Of a DNA stretch of 64,000 nucleotides, positions 34,917 to 45,155 are shown piece by piece. The number at the start of each line of letters is the position of its first letter. Within the stretch, counting starts at the first letter, position 1. The stretch comes from Brevibacterium spongiae (GTDB lineage Bacteria > Actinomycetota > Actinomycetes > Actinomycetales > Brevibacteriaceae). The stretch lies in NCBI RefSeq assembly GCF_026168515.1, contig NZ_CP093443.1, positions 2,356,001-2,420,000 on the forward strand, read 5' to 3'. A program made the translations under genes and the position numbers. Under the pieces are notes generated by a model, which was not told where the DNA came from, made no database searches, and saw only the letters and a program-made list of their open reading frames with translations.

Positions 34917-35414
34917 TCAGTCCGCGAAATCCTCGGGGGTCGGTTCCGTCGTCTTGCCTGCCTGGAGAAGCGCATCCGCACGCAGCGAATCGATCGCGGT
35001 CTCGAAGTCTTCGAGTGATTCGAATCCCTGATAGACGCTGGCGAATCGCAGATAGGCGACCTGGTCGAGTTCGCGCAGCGGTTCGAGGATGGACAGGCCC
35101 ACCTCGTCGGCGTCGATCTCAGCGATGCCCCTCGAGCGGATGTTCTCCTCGACCCGCTGTGCGAGCTTCGCGAGGTCGTCGTCGCTGACGGGGCGCCCCT
35201 GGCAGGCCTTGCGCACACCCGACATGATCTTCTGTCGGGAGAACTCCTCGGTGACGCCGGAGCGTTTGATCACCGACAGGCTGGTGGCTTCCATCGTGGT
35301 GAAACGGCGACCGCAATGGCGGCACTGACGCCGTCTGCGGATGGCTGCGCCGTCTTCGCTGGTCCTCGAGTCGACGACACGGGAATCGGATTCACGGCAG
35401 AACGGACAGCGCAT
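34917..35414 (-). CDS. nrdR: Transcriptional repressor NrdR of ribonucleotide reductase genes
   Basis: A nucleotide-sensing repressor of nrd operons. 165 residues: a zinc ribbon with CPFC (3-6) and CRHC (31-34), then an ATP-cone domain (about 49-139) beginning [29 protein letters not shown]. Length and domains are standard. It starts two bases after the hisD stop, so the two are co-transcribed; ribonucleotide reductase genes are not in the window. Confidence 0.97.
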   Translation of the reverse strand: MRCPFCRESDSRVVDSRTSEDGAAIRRRRQCRHCGRRFTTMEATSLSVIKRSGVTEEFSRQKIMSGVRKACQGRPVSDDDLAKLAQRVEENIRSRGIAEIDADEVGLSILEPLRELDQVAYLRFASVYQGFESLEDFETAIDSLRADALLQAGKTTEPTPEDFAD

Positions 35415-35416
35415 CT

Positions 35417-36727
35417 CTACTCCTCGAACCTGATGTCGACGGCGCGACCATGGGCCGGCAGCTGCTCGCTGGCGGCGAGCACCCCGATGTGTTCGGCCAC
35501 TTCGGACAGGGCCTGCTGATCATAGTCGATGACCTGGCTGACCTTGATGAATGAGTGCACGCCAAGGCCGGAGCCGTGTGCGGCGGTGCCCATCGTCGGC
35601 AGCACGTGGTTCGATCCGGCGCAGTAGTCACCGAGGGACACCGGTGCCCAATCGCCAAGGAACACGGCTCCCCCGTTGGTGATCCGCTGCGCGACGGCGG
35701 CGGCATCGGCGGTGTGGACTTCCACGTGCTCACCGGCGTAGCCGTTGACCACGGTGATCCCGGCGTCGAGGTCGTCGACGAGCACAATGGCCGACTGCCG
35801 TCCGGCCAGGGCCGTGGAGATCCGATCCGCGTGCATTGCGGCCGGCACCTGCACCTTCAGCTCGGAGGCGACCGCCTCGGCGAGTTCGGGGGAATCCGTC
35901 ACGAGCACCGAGGCGGCGAGTTCGTCGTGTTCGGCCTGGCTGATGAGATCGGCGGCGACGAACCGCGGATTCGCATTCGCATCGGCGAGGATGATGATCT
36001 CGGTCGGACCGGCGACCGCATCGATGCCGACCCGGGACCGCACGAGCGACTTCGCGGCTGCCACATAGGCGTTGCCGGGTCCGGTGATGAGGTCGACGGG
36101 TTCGAGCTCCTCCCCATCGTCGAAGCCGTACGCCAGAGCGCCGATCGCCTGGGCTCCGCCCATCGCCCACACCTCGTCGACACCGAGGATGTGCGCCGTG
36201 GCCAACACCGTCGGGTGCGGCAGACCGTTGGACTGCGGTGGGCTGGCGATCGCCAGTGAGTGTGCGCCCGCGGTCTGGGCGGGCACGACGTTCATGATCA
36301 CCGTCGAGGGGTAGACGGCGAGTCCGCCGGGCACGTAGAGGCCCACACGTTCGACCGGCAGGTGGCGCGTGGTGACGAAGGCTCCGGTCGCGAGTTCTGT
36401 GCGCACATCGACAGGGCGCTGATCGGCGGCGACCTGTCGGGCCCGGTCGATGGATTCGACGAGCGCGGCCTTGACCTGCGAGTCGAGCTCGGCAGCGGCC
36501 TCTGCCAGCGCTGAGGCTGGGACGCGGAGGACATCGGGGCGCACTCCATCGAAGCGTTCGGTGAAGTCCTTCACTGCCGCCGCTCCCCCACCGGCGACGG
36601 TGTCGAGCAGTTCGGCGACGCGTCGTTCGATATCAGCATGGGTCTCAGCGGCTCGCGGCAGCTTCTGCGCCAGGAATCGCTTGTTGAGGGTCTCGCCACG
36701 GAAGTCCAGAATGTTCACCCGCACCAT
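35417..36727 (-). CDS. hisD: Histidinol dehydrogenase
   Basis: Catalyses the last two steps of histidine synthesis, histidinol to histidine with two NAD+. 436 residues. [15 protein letters not shown] and [30 protein letters not shown] contain the active-site and zinc-binding residues, and [18 protein letters not shown] the C-terminal signature. The ATG (M-V-R-V-N-I-L-D) was chosen; 25 more codons upstream are open but not family-like. It is separated from other his genes; the following gene is nrdR. Confidence 0.97.
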   Translation of the reverse strand: MVRVNILDFRGETLNKRFLAQKLPRAAETHADIERRVAELLDTVAGGGAAAVKDFTERFDGVRPDVLRVPASALAEAAAELDSQVKAALVESIDRARQVAADQRPVDVRTELATGAFVTTRHLPVERVGLYVPGGLAVYPSTVIMNVVPAQTAGAHSLAIASPPQSNGLPHPTVLATAHILGVDEVWAMGGAQAIGALAYGFDDGEELEPVDLITGPGNAYVAAAKSLVRSRVGIDAVAGPTEIIILADANANPRFVAADLISQAEHDELAASVLVTDSPELAEAVASELKVQVPAAMHADRISTALAGRQSAIVLVDDLDAGITVVNGYAGEHVEVHTADAAAVAQRITNGGAVFLGDWAPVSLGDYCAGSNHVLPTMGTAAHGSGLGVHSFIKVSQVIDYDQQALSEVAEHIGVLAASEQLPAHGRAVDIRFEE

Positions 36728-36828
36728 TCTAGTCTCCACAGCAGCACCGCAGGCCCCCGGCCCGAAGTGCGGACGGTCTGCACACTCGGCGCCGGGGAAC
36801 ACACGGCCGCCGGTCCGCGCCCGGCAGC

Positions 36829-39800
36829 TCAGCTGCTGAAGCAGCGTGAGCCGAGCAGCGCCTTGAGATCGCCGTAGAGGCTCGGATTCGGGTCGACGCG
36901 GATCGATCTGTCGAGCCGCATCACCGTCTGGCGTCCGGGTTGGGACAGGACGAGGTGGACGTCGGTCTGGCCCTTGTTCGACTCGAGGATCCGTTTGAGC
37001 TTCGTCGCCATCTCCTCGGTGGCCTTTTCCATCGGCATGAGCAGGTTGAGCGGACGGTCCTTGGGGTCGGTGACGTCCGGGATCGTCATCGACATCGCCA
37101 TGAGCGAGGTCGGACGATCGTCGGAGGTGCGGATGCGTCCGGTCAGGGAGATCACGAGGTCGGTGGCCAGCAGGCTCGCCACGGGTTCGTAGGTGTCACC
37201 GAAGAACATCACTTCGATTTCGGCTTCGAGGTCCTCAAGCGTGACGATCGCATAGGGGCGTCCCGAATTCTTCGACACCTTGCGGATGACCTGTGTGATC
37301 ATTCCGCAGACCTTGATCTGGGAACCGTCGTGGCGGTGCGATTCGGGATCGACCACCTCGGCGATGGAGGCGTCGGACTCCGCGGCCAGGACCCCTTCGA
37401 GCCCATTGAGCGGATGGTCCGAGACGTAGAGGCCGATCATGTCGCGCTCGAAGGTCAGCTTCTCCTTCTTCTCCCATTCGGGGCGGTCCGGGATCGTCAC
37501 GGAGAAGCCCGGTGCATCGTCTCCCCCGCCGAGCCCGGCGAAGAGGTCGAACTGGCCGTTGGCTTCCTGCCGTTTGACGCCGATGACGGAGTCCACGGCC
37601 TCCTCATGGACTTCGACGAGCGAGCGTCGACTGTGCCCGAGCGAATCGAAGCCTCCGGCCTTGATGAGCGATTCGATGGTGCGCTTGTTGCACACATGGC
37701 TGGGCACCTTGTCGAGGAAGTCCGTGAACGAAGTGTAGGCGCCCTTCTCTGCGCGGGCGTCGACGATGCCTTCGACGACGTGGGAGCCGACATTGCGGAC
37801 CGCGCCCATGCCGAAGCGGATGTCGGTGCCGACCGGGGTGAAGTGGAGCGCGGACTCATTAACGTCCGGAGGCAGCACGGTGATGCCCAGGCGACGGCAC
37901 TCGTTGAGGTAGATCGCGAGCTTGTCCTTGTTGTCGCCGACCGAGGTCAGCAGTGCGGCCATGTACTCGGCCGTGTAGTGGGCCTTGAGGTAGGCAGTCC
38001 AGTACGACACGAGACCGTAGGCGGCCGAGTGGGCCTTGTTGAACGCGTAGTCCGAGAACGGAAGCAGAATATCCCACAGGGCCTGGGCGGCGGCCTCGGA
38101 GTAGCCGCGTTCCTTCATCCCGCCGAAGAATCCGACCTGCTGCTTATCGAGCTCGGACTTCTTCTTCTTGCCCATCGCGCGGCGGAGGATATCTGCCTGT
38201 CCCAGTGAGTAGCCGGCGACCTTCTGCGCGATCGCCATCACCTGCTCTTGGTAGATGATGAGGCCGTAAGTGGTGCCGAGGATGTCCTGGAGGGGCTCCT
38301 CGAGCTCCGGGTGGATCGGTGTGACTTCCTGCAGACCGTTCTTGCGCAGCGCGAAGTTCGTGTGCGAGTCCGCGCCCATCGGGCCCGGACGGTAGAGCGC
38401 AATGGTCGCGGAGATGTCTTCGAAGTTGTCGGGCTTCATCATCCGCAGCAGGGCCCGCAGTCCGCCGCCGTCGAGCTGGAACACGCCGAGTGTGTCGCCT
38501 CGGGACAGCAGCTCATAGGCACCGTGGTCATCAAGCGCAAGGTGTTCGAGGTCGAGATCGAAGTCCCGGTTGGCTTTGATGTTCTCGACGGCGTCGGAGA
38601 TGATCGTGAGGTTGCGCAACCCCAGGAAGTCCATCTTGATGAGCCCGAGGCCCTCAGAGGTCGGGTAGTCGAACTGGGTGATGACCTGACCGTCTTGGAA
38701 CCGGCGCATGATCGGAATGACGTCGATGATCGGGTCCGAGGACATGATGACGCCGGCGGCGTGGACGCCCCACTGTCGCTTCAGACCTTCGATGCCCTTC
38801 GCGGTCTCGAAGGTCTCACGAGCTTCGGGGTCGGAGTCGACGAGGTCCCGGAACTCCCCCGCCTCCTTGTAGCGCTTGGATTCGGGGTCTTCGATGTCCT
38901 TGAGCGGAATGTCCTTGGCCATCTCTGCCGGCGGCAGCGCCTTCGTCAGCTGCTCACCCATGGAGAAGGGCTTGCCGAGCACTCGCGCGGAATCCTTCAG
39001 CGCCATCTTCGTCTTGATCGTGCCGTAGGTGACGATCATCGCGACACGTTCGTCGCCGTACTTCTCTGTCACGTATTCGATGACCTCGCCGCGGCGACGA
39101 TCATCGAAGTCGACGTCGAAGTCGGGCATGGACACACGGTCCGGGTTGAGGAAGCGCTCGAAGAACAGTCCGTGCTGGAGCGGATCGAGGTCGGTGATGC
39201 GCATCGCGTAGGCGACCATGGAACCGGCACCGGAACCACGGCCGGGTCCCACCCGGATGCCGTTGTCCTTCGACCAGTTGATGAAGTCGGCGACGACGAG
39301 GAAGTAGCCGGGGAAGCCCATCGAGATGATGATGTCGAGTTCGTAGTCCGCCTGTTTGCGGACATCGTCGGGCACGCCGTTCGGGTACCGGTAGTCGAGT
39401 CCCTTGGCGACTTCCTTGATCAGCCAGGAGGTCTCGTCCTCACCGGGCGGGCATGGGAACTTCGGCATGTAGTTCGCCGAGGTGTCGAAGGAGACTTCGC
39501 ATTTCTCCGCGATCTCGAGGGTGTTGTCGCAGGCCTCGGGGAATTCTCTGAACAGGACCCTCATCTCGGCGGGGGTCTTGAGGTAATAGCCGGAACCGGA
39601 GAACGCGAAGCGGGATCCGCCCTGATCGTAGGTCGGTTCGATGAGTTTGGATCCGGACTGGATGGCCAGCAGCGCTTCGTGCGCCTTCGCATCGGATTCG
39701 TGCGTGTAGTGCAGGTCGTTGGTGGCGACCAGCGGAATGTCCAGCTCCTTCGACAGACGGATGAGGTCCTTCGTCACCCGTTTCTCGATGGACAGACCAT

Positions 39801-40386
39801 GATCCATGAGCTCGACGTAGTAGTTCTCCTTGCCGAAGATCTCGCGGTATTTCCCGGCCGCAGCTTTGGCTTCTTCGTACTGTCCCAGGCGCAGCCGCAC
39901 CTGCACCTCACCTGAGGGGCAGCCGGTGGTCGCGATGAGTCCTTCGGAATAGTTCTCCAGCAGATCCTGGTCCAGACGCGGCCACTTCGCCGTCACCGAG
40001 TCCAGCGATGCATATGAGGAGGCCTTGAAGAGGTTGCGCATCCCCGTGTTGTTGCGTGAGAGCAGGGTCATATGCGTGTACAGACCGCCGCCAGAGAGGT
40101 CGTCGCTCTTCTGCGATTCGTCGGTGCGCCATTTCACGCGGGTCTTGTCGCGTCGGTCGGTGCCGGGGGTGACATAGGCTTCGACGCCGATGATCGGCTT
40201 GATCCCGGCCGCCGTGGCTTGGGACCAGAAGTCGAAGGCCCCGAAGAGGTACCCGTGGTCTGTGGTGGCGATGGCGGACATCCCCGACGCCTTCGTCGCC
40301 GCCATGAGGTCGGTGAGCCGGGCCGCTCCGTCCAGCATGGAGTATTCGGTGTGGACGTGGAGGTGGACGAAGTCCTCATTCGGCAC
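36829..40386 (-). CDS. dnaE: DNA polymerase III subunit alpha
   Basis: Catalytic subunit of the replicative polymerase. 1185 residues, DnaE1 class. The N-terminal PHP domain starts [16 protein letters not shown]. The palm active site shows [20 protein letters not shown] and PDFDVDFDD (about 419-427). [17 protein letters not shown], helix-hairpin-helix repeats and a C-terminal OB-fold ([29 protein letters not shown]) follow. The start is GTG (V-P-N-E-D-F). A strand-long antisense open frame here is a codon-bias shadow. Confidence 0.97.
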   Translation of the reverse strand: MPNEDFVHLHVHTEYSMLDGAARLTDLMAATKASGMSAIATTDHGYLFGAFDFWSQATAAGIKPIIGVEAYVTPGTDRRDKTRVKWRTDESQKSDDLSGGGLYTHMTLLSRNNTGMRNLFKASSYASLDSVTAKWPRLDQDLLENYSEGLIATTGCPSGEVQVRLRLGQYEEAKAAAGKYREIFGKENYYVELMDHGLSIEKRVTKDLIRLSKELDIPLVATNDLHYTHESDAKAHEALLAIQSGSKLIEPTYDQGGSRFAFSGSGYYLKTPAEMRVLFREFPEACDNTLEIAEKCEVSFDTSANYMPKFPCPPGEDETSWLIKEVAKGLDYRYPNGVPDDVRKQADYELDIIISMGFPGYFLVVADFINWSKDNGIRVGPGRGSGAGSMVAYAMRITDLDPLQHGLFFERFLNPDRVSMPDFDVDFDDRRRGEVIEYVTEKYGDERVAMIVTYGTIKTKMALKDSARVLGKPFSMGEQLTKALPPAEMAKDIPLKDIEDPESKRYKEAGEFRDLVDSDPEARETFETAKGIEGLKRQWGVHAAGVIMSSDPIIDVIPIMRRFQDGQVITQFDYPTSEGLGLIKMDFLGLRNLTIISDAVENIKANRDFDLDLEHLALDDHGAYELLSRGDTLGVFQLDGGGLRALLRMMKPDNFEDISATIALYRPGPMGADSHTNFALRKNGLQEVTPIHPELEEPLQDILGTTYGLIIYQEQVMAIAQKVAGYSLGQADILRRAMGKKKKSELDKQQVGFFGGMKERGYSEAAAQALWDILLPFSDYAFNKAHSAAYGLVSYWTAYLKAHYTAEYMAALLTSVGDNKDKLAIYLNECRRLGITVLPPDVNESALHFTPVGTDIRFGMGAVRNVGSHVVEGIVDARAEKGAYTSFTDFLDKVPSHVCNKRTIESLIKAGGFDSLGHSRRSLVEVHEEAVDSVIGVKRQEANGQFDLFAGLGGGDDAPGFSVTIPDRPEWEKKEKLTFERDMIGLYVSDHPLNGLEGVLAAESDASIAEVVDPESHRHDGSQIKVCGMITQVIRKVSKNSGRPYAIVTLEDLEAEIEVMFFGDTYEPVASLLATDLVISLTGRIRTSDDRPTSLMAMSMTIPDVTDPKDRPLNLLMPMEKATEEMATKLKRILESNKGQTDVHLVLSQPGRQTVMRLDRSIRVDPNPSLYGDLKALLGSRCFSS

Positions 40387-40476
40387 TGGGCGCCGCCTTC
40401 CTGAAGTGGCCGGTATTGCCCATCCAGCTTAGTCCATCAGCTCCGTTTCAGGAGGCTCCGCAGTCTGTTGCCCAGC

Positions 40477-40557
40477 GCACCTTCGCCGGCTCGGCCCCTC
40501 CGCCTTGGTGGGCACCTTCGCCGGCTCGGCCCCTCCGCCTTGGTGGGCACCTTCGCC
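40477..40557. repeat. 35-bp tandem repeat between dnaE and rluD
   Basis: Two exact 35-bp units (40477-40511 and 40512-40546), beginning GCACCTTCGCCGGCTCGGCC, are followed by 11 bases of a third. They lie in the 218-bp gap between the rluD stop and the dnaE start, upstream of dnaE, and contain no open frame of note. Confidence 0.8.
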
Positions 40558-40604
40558 TGAACGGCGCCCCGCCGGCCGTGACACTGCCGGCCGCGACAGA
40601 GGGC

Positions 40605-41528
40605 TCAGTTCGGACGGATGCGGTCGAGTGCCGTCTGCAGATCCTCGGGGTATCCGCTTTCGAACTCGACCCACTTCTGCGTGTCGGGGTGGTGGAACCC
40701 CAGTTTGATGGCGTGCAGCCACTGACGTTCGAGGCCCAGTTCCTTCGCCAGCACAGGATCAGCGCCGTAGGGCAGGTCGCCGACACAGGGGTGCTTGGTG
40801 GCCGAGAAGTGGACCCGGATCTGATGCGTGCGCCCGGTTTCGAGGTGGACTTCCACGAGTGCGGCACGTCGGTGGGCTTCGATGACCTCATAGTGTGTGA
40901 TCGCGTTCTTGCCTTCGGTGCGCACGGCGTAGAGTCCGTCGTGCTTCGGATGGCGGGCGATCGGCGCGTCGATGGTGCCGAGCACCGGATCGGGAAGTCC
41001 TTGGACCACAGCATGGTAGGTCTTTTCCACCGTGCGTTCCTTGAAGGCGCGTTTGAGCACGCTGTAGGCGTATTCGCTCTTCGCCACGACCATGAGACCG
41101 GAGGTGCCCACGTCGAGTCGTTGGACGATGCCCTGACGTTCGGGTGCCCCCGAGGTGGCAATCCGGAAACCGGCCGCGGCGAGTCCGCCGACGACTGTCC
41201 GTCCGGTCCAGCCCAGGGCGGGGTGAGCGGCGACTCCTACGGGCTTGTCGACGACGACGAAGGCATCCTCGTCGTGGACGATCCGCATCCCGGGTACGGG
41301 GTCGGCGACGACTTCGAGGGGGCGCCGGGGTTCTGGCAACATGATGTCGAGGCGTTCGCCGGCGACGACCCGATCCGATTTGATGACGGTGCGTCCGGCC
41401 ATCCGCACTCCCCCGTCCGCGCAGATCTCTGCTGCGGCAGTGCGGGAGAGGCCGAGCAGCTTCGACATCGCAGCGTCCACGCGCTGACCTTCGAGTCCCT
41501 CAGGGACGAGGATGGAACGTTCAGTCAT
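40605..41528 (-). CDS. rluD: RluA-family pseudouridine synthase
   Basis: Isomerises uridine to pseudouridine in rRNA. It has 307 residues: an N-terminal S4 RNA-binding domain (about 14-75) and the synthase core with the catalytic Asp in RLDVGTSGLMVVAKS (about 140). The conserved ETGRTHQIRVHF is also present. The gene is the usual partner of lspA in bacteria; it overlaps the lspA stop by eight bases. The specific target (23S positions 1911/1915/1917 for RluD) is inferred from context. Confidence 0.93.
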   Translation of the reverse strand: MTERSILVPEGLEGQRVDAAMSKLLGLSRTAAAEICADGGVRMAGRTVIKSDRVVAGERLDIMLPEPRRPLEVVADPVPGMRIVHDEDAFVVVDKPVGVAAHPALGWTGRTVVGGLAAAGFRIATSGAPERQGIVQRLDVGTSGLMVVAKSEYAYSVLKRAFKERTVEKTYHAVVQGLPDPVLGTIDAPIARHPKHDGLYAVRTEGKNAITHYEVIEAHRRAALVEVHLETGRTHQIRVHFSATKHPCVGDLPYGADPVLAKELGLERQWLHAIKLGFHHPDTQKWVEFESGYPEDLQTALDRIRPN

Positions 41529-42066
41529 GAGAGTCCTTTTTCACACGGGTGGAGGTCGATCCGTCGAGTTCGATGCCCTTGAGGCTGACGATGACGAGAG
41601 TCACTGCGGCGGCGGAGATCGCAATATCGGCCACATTGCACATGAACAGCGACAGATCGATGAAGTCGACGACGGCTCCGTGGAGGAACCCCGGTTCCCG
41701 GAACAGACGATCGACGAGGTTGCCGAAGAGCCCACCCAGCAGCAGGCCCAGTCCGATCGCCCAGGATCGGGAGCCGAGTTTGCGAGAGAGCACGAGGATC
41801 GCCGCGAACACGCCGATGGCGATGAGTGGGAACACCCAGGTCACGCTCGATCCGAGACCGAAGGCCGCACCTGGATTGCGGTAGAAGTTGAACCCGGCGA
41901 GCGTGCCGATGACCGGCACCGGCGGCCGGTCTTCAAGCAGCGAGACCGCTAGGAATTTGGTGAACTGATCAACCACGAGCACGATCGCCGCAATGGAGAA
42001 CAGCAGGACCAGCATGGCGGCGCGGGATCGCTTCGCCTGTGAGACAGGTTCGTTCATTTGGTTCAT
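41521..42066 (-). CDS. lspA: Lipoprotein signal peptidase
   Basis: Membrane aspartic peptidase that removes signal peptides from prolipoproteins. 181 residues with four hydrophobic segments. The catalytic aspartates lie in GGLFGNLVDRLFR and in FMCNVADIAIS; VVDQFTKFLA and FNFYRNPGAAFG are also conserved. The chosen ATG (M-N-Q-M-N-E-P) could be replaced by the one three codons on. A basic Ser/Thr-containing C-terminal tail is present. Substrates in this window include the lipobox amidase. Confidence 0.95.
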   Translation of the reverse strand: MNQMNEPVSQAKRSRAAMLVLLFSIAAIVLVVDQFTKFLAVSLLEDRPPVPVIGTLAGFNFYRNPGAAFGLGSSVTWVFPLIAIGVFAAILVLSRKLGSRSWAIGLGLLLGGLFGNLVDRLFREPGFLHGAVVDFIDLSLFMCNVADIAISAAAVTLVIVSLKGIELDGSTSTRVKKDSHD

Positions 42067-42100
42067 TCTAGTCCACCGCAGACGACGTCGAACGCACATG

Positions 42101-42140
42101 ACCGAGGTCCGGGATCTCCGCAGAGTTCCCGGACCTCGGT
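42101..42140 (-). terminator. Terminator downstream of divIVA
   Basis: A perfect 14-bp stem, ACCGAGGTCCGGGA paired with TCCCGGACCTCGGT, has a twelve-base loop and lies 17 bp past the divIVA stop. Confidence 0.7.
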
Positions 42141-42156
42141 CGGTCGTGCCGTGCTA

Positions 42157-42987
42157 TCAGAGCTTGTGGTTCGAGGAACCACCCAGCGGACCATTGCCGT
42201 CGAGGGTCTCCGGAGCCAAGCTCGTGGAGTTCTCGAGGTCGCGCAGCTGATCGTTGAGGTAGCTCTTGAGGCGCGTGCGGTACTGGCGCTCGAAGTTCGA
42301 GAGCTGATCGATCGAACGCTCCAGAGTGGACTTCTGCGATTCGAGGGTCGACAGCGTCTCGTCCCGCTTGGTCTCGGCCTTGCCGACGATGTCGGCGGCT
42401 TCCTTCTCCGCGCCCTTGATGAGCTCGTCGCGCTTGCGCTCACCTTCGGCAACGTGCTCGTCGTGGACGCGCTGAGCCAGAGCGATGAGGCCGTGGGCAT
42501 CTCCGTCGCCGCCGACTGCGCCGAGTCCGGCACCTGCGGCTCCGCCGGCGGCACCGGCTGCCATGGCAGGAGCTGCCGACGACGATGCGGTGTTGGCGGA
42601 GCTGTCCTGCGGAGACGGTGCGGCTTCCTTGACCACAGGAGCAGAGGCCTGCTTCGGGGTGTCTTCGACCGGTGCCGGAGCAGCAGGTGCTTCCTTCGCT
42701 GTCGGAGCGTCGGCCTGCTTCTCGGGAGCGGGGATCGCGGCAGGCATGGCCTGGGTAGCGTCGATGTCCTGCGCCGGAGCGGCGGAGGCACCGCCGGCTT
42801 CGAGTTCCTTCACACGCTGTTCGGCGGTGGAGAGCTTCTGACGCAGTTCGTCGTTCTCCTGGTAGAGACGGCGGATCTCAACGACGACCTCGTCAAGGAA
42901 ATCGTCGACTTCGTCCTGGTCGTACCCGTCGCGGAACTTCACATGCTGGAACCGCTTGTTTACTACGTCTTCAGGCGTGAGCGCCAT
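42157..42987 (-). CDS. divIVA: Cell-pole and polar-growth protein DivIVA (Wag31)
   Basis: A coiled-coil protein that binds curved membrane at the poles and directs apical wall growth in actinobacteria. It has 276 residues. The N-terminal membrane-binding domain begins MALTPEDVVNKRFQHVKFRDGYDQDEVDDFLDEV. A first coiled coil (about 35-65) is followed by a Pro/Ala-rich low-complexity linker (about 70-160). A second coiled coil (about 165-260) carries the Lys/Glu heptads. An AAGGTGA site precedes the ATG. It has its own terminator, so it is the last gene of the division block rather than being fused to lspA transcription. Confidence 0.96.
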   Translation of the reverse strand: MALTPEDVVNKRFQHVKFRDGYDQDEVDDFLDEVVVEIRRLYQENDELRQKLSTAEQRVKELEAGGASAAPAQDIDATQAMPAAIPAPEKQADAPTAKEAPAAPAPVEDTPKQASAPVVKEAAPSPQDSSANTASSSAAPAMAAGAAGGAAGAGLGAVGGDGDAHGLIALAQRVHDEHVAEGERKRDELIKGAEKEAADIVGKAETKRDETLSTLESQKSTLERSIDQLSNFERQYRTRLKSYLNDQLRDLENSTSLAPETLDGNGPLGGSSNHKL

Positions 42988-43392
42988 GAGGTCACCTTCG
43001 GTCGATCTACAATCATTACGCTGCCGCCCAGAAGGACGGCTTCAACGTCACATTAGCGTAACACCTGCAGTTTTGTCCTGCAGTTATCGCGTGTCTCGCA
43101 TTTGATGACGAACTTTTACCTACCTGAGGCTAACAAGGCATTCGTGCGCTCGGCCAATTCCCGTGAGCATATTCACCATTTATCAGCTATTTGCGCAATG
43201 GATTTTCACCCATTCATAGGCGTTTCACCCAGTTATTCGCTGATGCGGAATCTGCGTGTCCCCGCTGGGCGCGGCCTGCCGGCATCGTCGCCGCTCTCCC
43301 CCGAATGCGGCCGGCCCGGCTACTCGGAACCAGGCTCAGACCGTGGAGCAGGGCTCAAGCCACCGAGCCAACCTCAGACCAGCGAGCCGGGT
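42988..43392. other. Long spacer upstream of divIVA, no gene seen
   Basis: A 405-bp gap. The right half (about 43250-43390) is GC-rich with degenerate CTCAGACC/GAGCC(A/G) repeats. The left half is AT-rich and must hold the divIVA promoter. Two direct copies of ACTGCAGG (near 43065-43090) lie about 100 bp before the divIVA ATG, with TTACGCTAAT just after them on the minus strand as a possible -10 region. Confidence 0.5.
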
Positions 43393-43692
43393 TCAGGCCG
43401 TGGTGTGCGAGAGGTTGAAGAACACCGAGGCGATGATCTGGATGCCGATGAGCAGCACGATGAACCCGAGGTCGAGGGAGATCTGCCCCAGACGCAGCGG
43501 CGGAATGATCTTGCGCAGCAGCTTCAGCGGCGGATCGGTGAGCGTGTAGACGATCTCTGCGAGAACGAGGAGGAAACCTGACGGCTTCCAGTCACGGGAG
43601 AACACCTGGACGAGGTCGAGGACGACCCTGGCCAGGAGCACGTAGACATAGAGGCTCAGCGCAGTGCCGAGGATGTAGAAGATCATGGCCAC
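43393..43692 (-). CDS. YggT-family membrane protein
   Basis: A 99-residue protein with two hydrophobic segments (about 5-27 and 70-92) and the family motif LTDPPLKLLRKIIPPL. Unknown biochemical function; in Gram-positives it lies between sepF and divIVA and is linked to division or osmotic shock resistance. Start GTG (V-A-M-I-F) behind GAGGAA; an ATG two codons on is possible. Confidence 0.93.
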   Translation of the reverse strand: MAMIFYILGTALSLYVYVLLARVVLDLVQVFSRDWKPSGFLLVLAEIVYTLTDPPLKLLRKIIPPLRLGQISLDLGFIVLLIGIQIIASVFFNLSHTTA

Positions 43693-43786
43693 GGGGGTTC
43701 CTCGTGCCTTTCATTGGTGCTTGACTATCGGAGCCTCAGCATAGCGGCTCGAACTGAAGACGAGTTGAGAGCAGTTCCCGATCTGC

Positions 43787-44317
43787 TCAGCTCTGGTTGA
43801 AGAAGCTGGCCTGGGAGTCCGAATCCGCTTCGTTCTCGCCGGCGACCTCGATGTTCTCCGGAGTGAGCAGGAACACCTTGTTCGTCACGCGTTCGATCGA
43901 ACCGTGCAGCCCGAAGATGAGGCCGGCCGAGAAGTCGACGAGACGCTTGGAGTTGTTCTCGTCCATCTCCGAGAGGTTCATGATCACCGGGGTGCCCTCA
44001 CGGAAGGCCGAACCGATGACCATGGCGTCGTTGTAGCTGCGCGGGTGGATGGTTCTGATGCGATTCATTGAGGTTCCTGGAGCCGGGGTGTCTACGGGAC
44101 GGATCGGTGACGGGTGGATCGGAGTCACCGGGGCAGGAGTGCGCTCCTCGGCCGCTTCCGGCTCCGCGTAGCGGTCGTCGTCGAAGGACTCGATGACTTC
44201 GCGGTCCCGGCTTGCGGGCTCGCGGCGCTCGGACTCATGACGATCGTGACGATCGAAGGTCTCGTCCTCTTCTTCGACGAAACCCAGGTATTCCAGCGTC
44301 TTCTTGATTGCTGACAT
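43787..44317 (-). CDS. sepF: Cell division protein SepF
   Basis: Membrane anchor and partner of FtsZ. 176 residues: an N-terminal amphipathic membrane-binding helix ([13 protein letters not shown]), an acidic/Pro linker (about 15-85) and the conserved ring-forming domain (about 86-165) with [31 protein letters not shown] and the ISRVTNKVF-like end. It is encoded as in other actinobacteria, downstream of ftsZ and pgeF. The yggS gene usually found just before sepF is missing. Confidence 0.96.
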   Translation of the reverse strand: MSAIKKTLEYLGFVEEEDETFDRHDRHESERREPASRDREVIESFDDDRYAEPEAAEERTPAPVTPIHPSPIRPVDTPAPGTSMNRIRTIHPRSYNDAMVIGSAFREGTPVIMNLSEMDENNSKRLVDFSAGLIFGLHGSIERVTNKVFLLTPENIEVAGENEADSDSQASFFNQS

Positions 44318-44395
44318 GTCTTAAGCTCCTCGGACTTCGGCACTTGCTCACCTGAGGCCCAAACTATCGCACGTGGGCACACGGACGGGTGAGTC

Positions 44396-45154
44396 CTACG
44401 GGTGTGTCGTGGGGTTTTCTTCCTGCAGCCAGATGATGCCGGCGAAGCGGCCCGTCCGCTGCTGCCTGCGGTAGGAGAACAGGTCTTCGGACTCCTTGGT
44501 GCAGGTGCGGGAGAAGTGGTCGATGGTCACGCCTTCCCTTCGCAGCTGTTCGGCCGTCGCTCCTGCGACGTCGAGTGCGGGAGTTCCCGTCACCGACACC
44601 GAGGCGGCCGTGGGCTCGATCTCGGCGACTTCGGTGCGCAGCTCGGCTGAGACTTCGTAGCAGCGTGGGCACACCGATGGGCCGATGACCGCGTGGATCT
44701 CCTCCGCGCCGGCCTCCCGCATGTGTGCCACGGTGGTGGGCACGACTCCTGCCGCCATTCCCTGCCTGCCGGCATGGACGGCTGCGATGATTCCTGACTC
44801 GGCATCGGCGAGCATGATCGGTGTGCAGTCGGCGACCATGATCACCAGTCCGATGCCGGCGAGGCTCGTCGTCTGCGCATCCGCTTCGGCGGCGGTCTGC
44901 CGCAGGTCGCTCTCCTCGGTGATCGTGCGCACGTTCGTGCCGTGGACCTGGGAGACGAACGAGAGCCGCTCCCCGCTCAGGCCGATGACCTGAGCGAGGG
45001 CGGCTCGGTTCGCTGCGACGAGTTCGTCATCGTCTCCGACGTGGCGGGCGAGGTTGAACGAGGCGAAGTCCCCGTTCGAGTACCCGCCGTGGCGGTCGGT
45101 GAAGGCGACGTGGGCGGTGCGCCTGCCGGGGATGACGAACCTCGAGCGCAGCAT
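44396..45154 (-). CDS. pgeF: Purine nucleoside phosphorylase/peptidoglycan editing factor (YfiH/PgeF)
   Basis: A laccase-domain protein. Family members are linked to correct peptidoglycan building in E. coli and show purine nucleoside phosphorylase activity. 252 residues with the metal-site motifs SQVHGTNV, VADCTPIM and HAGRQGMAAGV, and GPSVCPRCYEV. It starts one base after the ftsZ stop, so the two are co-translated. Confidence 0.94.
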   Translation of the reverse strand: MLRSRFVIPGRRTAHVAFTDRHGGYSNGDFASFNLARHVGDDDELVAANRAALAQVIGLSGERLSFVSQVHGTNVRTITEESDLRQTAAEADAQTTSLAGIGLVIMVADCTPIMLADAESGIIAAVHAGRQGMAAGVVPTTVAHMREAGAEEIHAVIGPSVCPRCYEVSAELRTEVAEIEPTAASVSVTGTPALDVAGATAEQLRREGVTIDHFSRTCTKESEDLFSYRRQQRTGRFAGIIWLQEENPTTHP

Positions 45155-45155
45155 G

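Noticed and set aside
43102-43581. 159-codon plus-strand frame over the divIVA-yggT spacer
   Set aside because: It has no ribosome binding site, runs antisense into yggT and has a composition unlike proteins of this genome.
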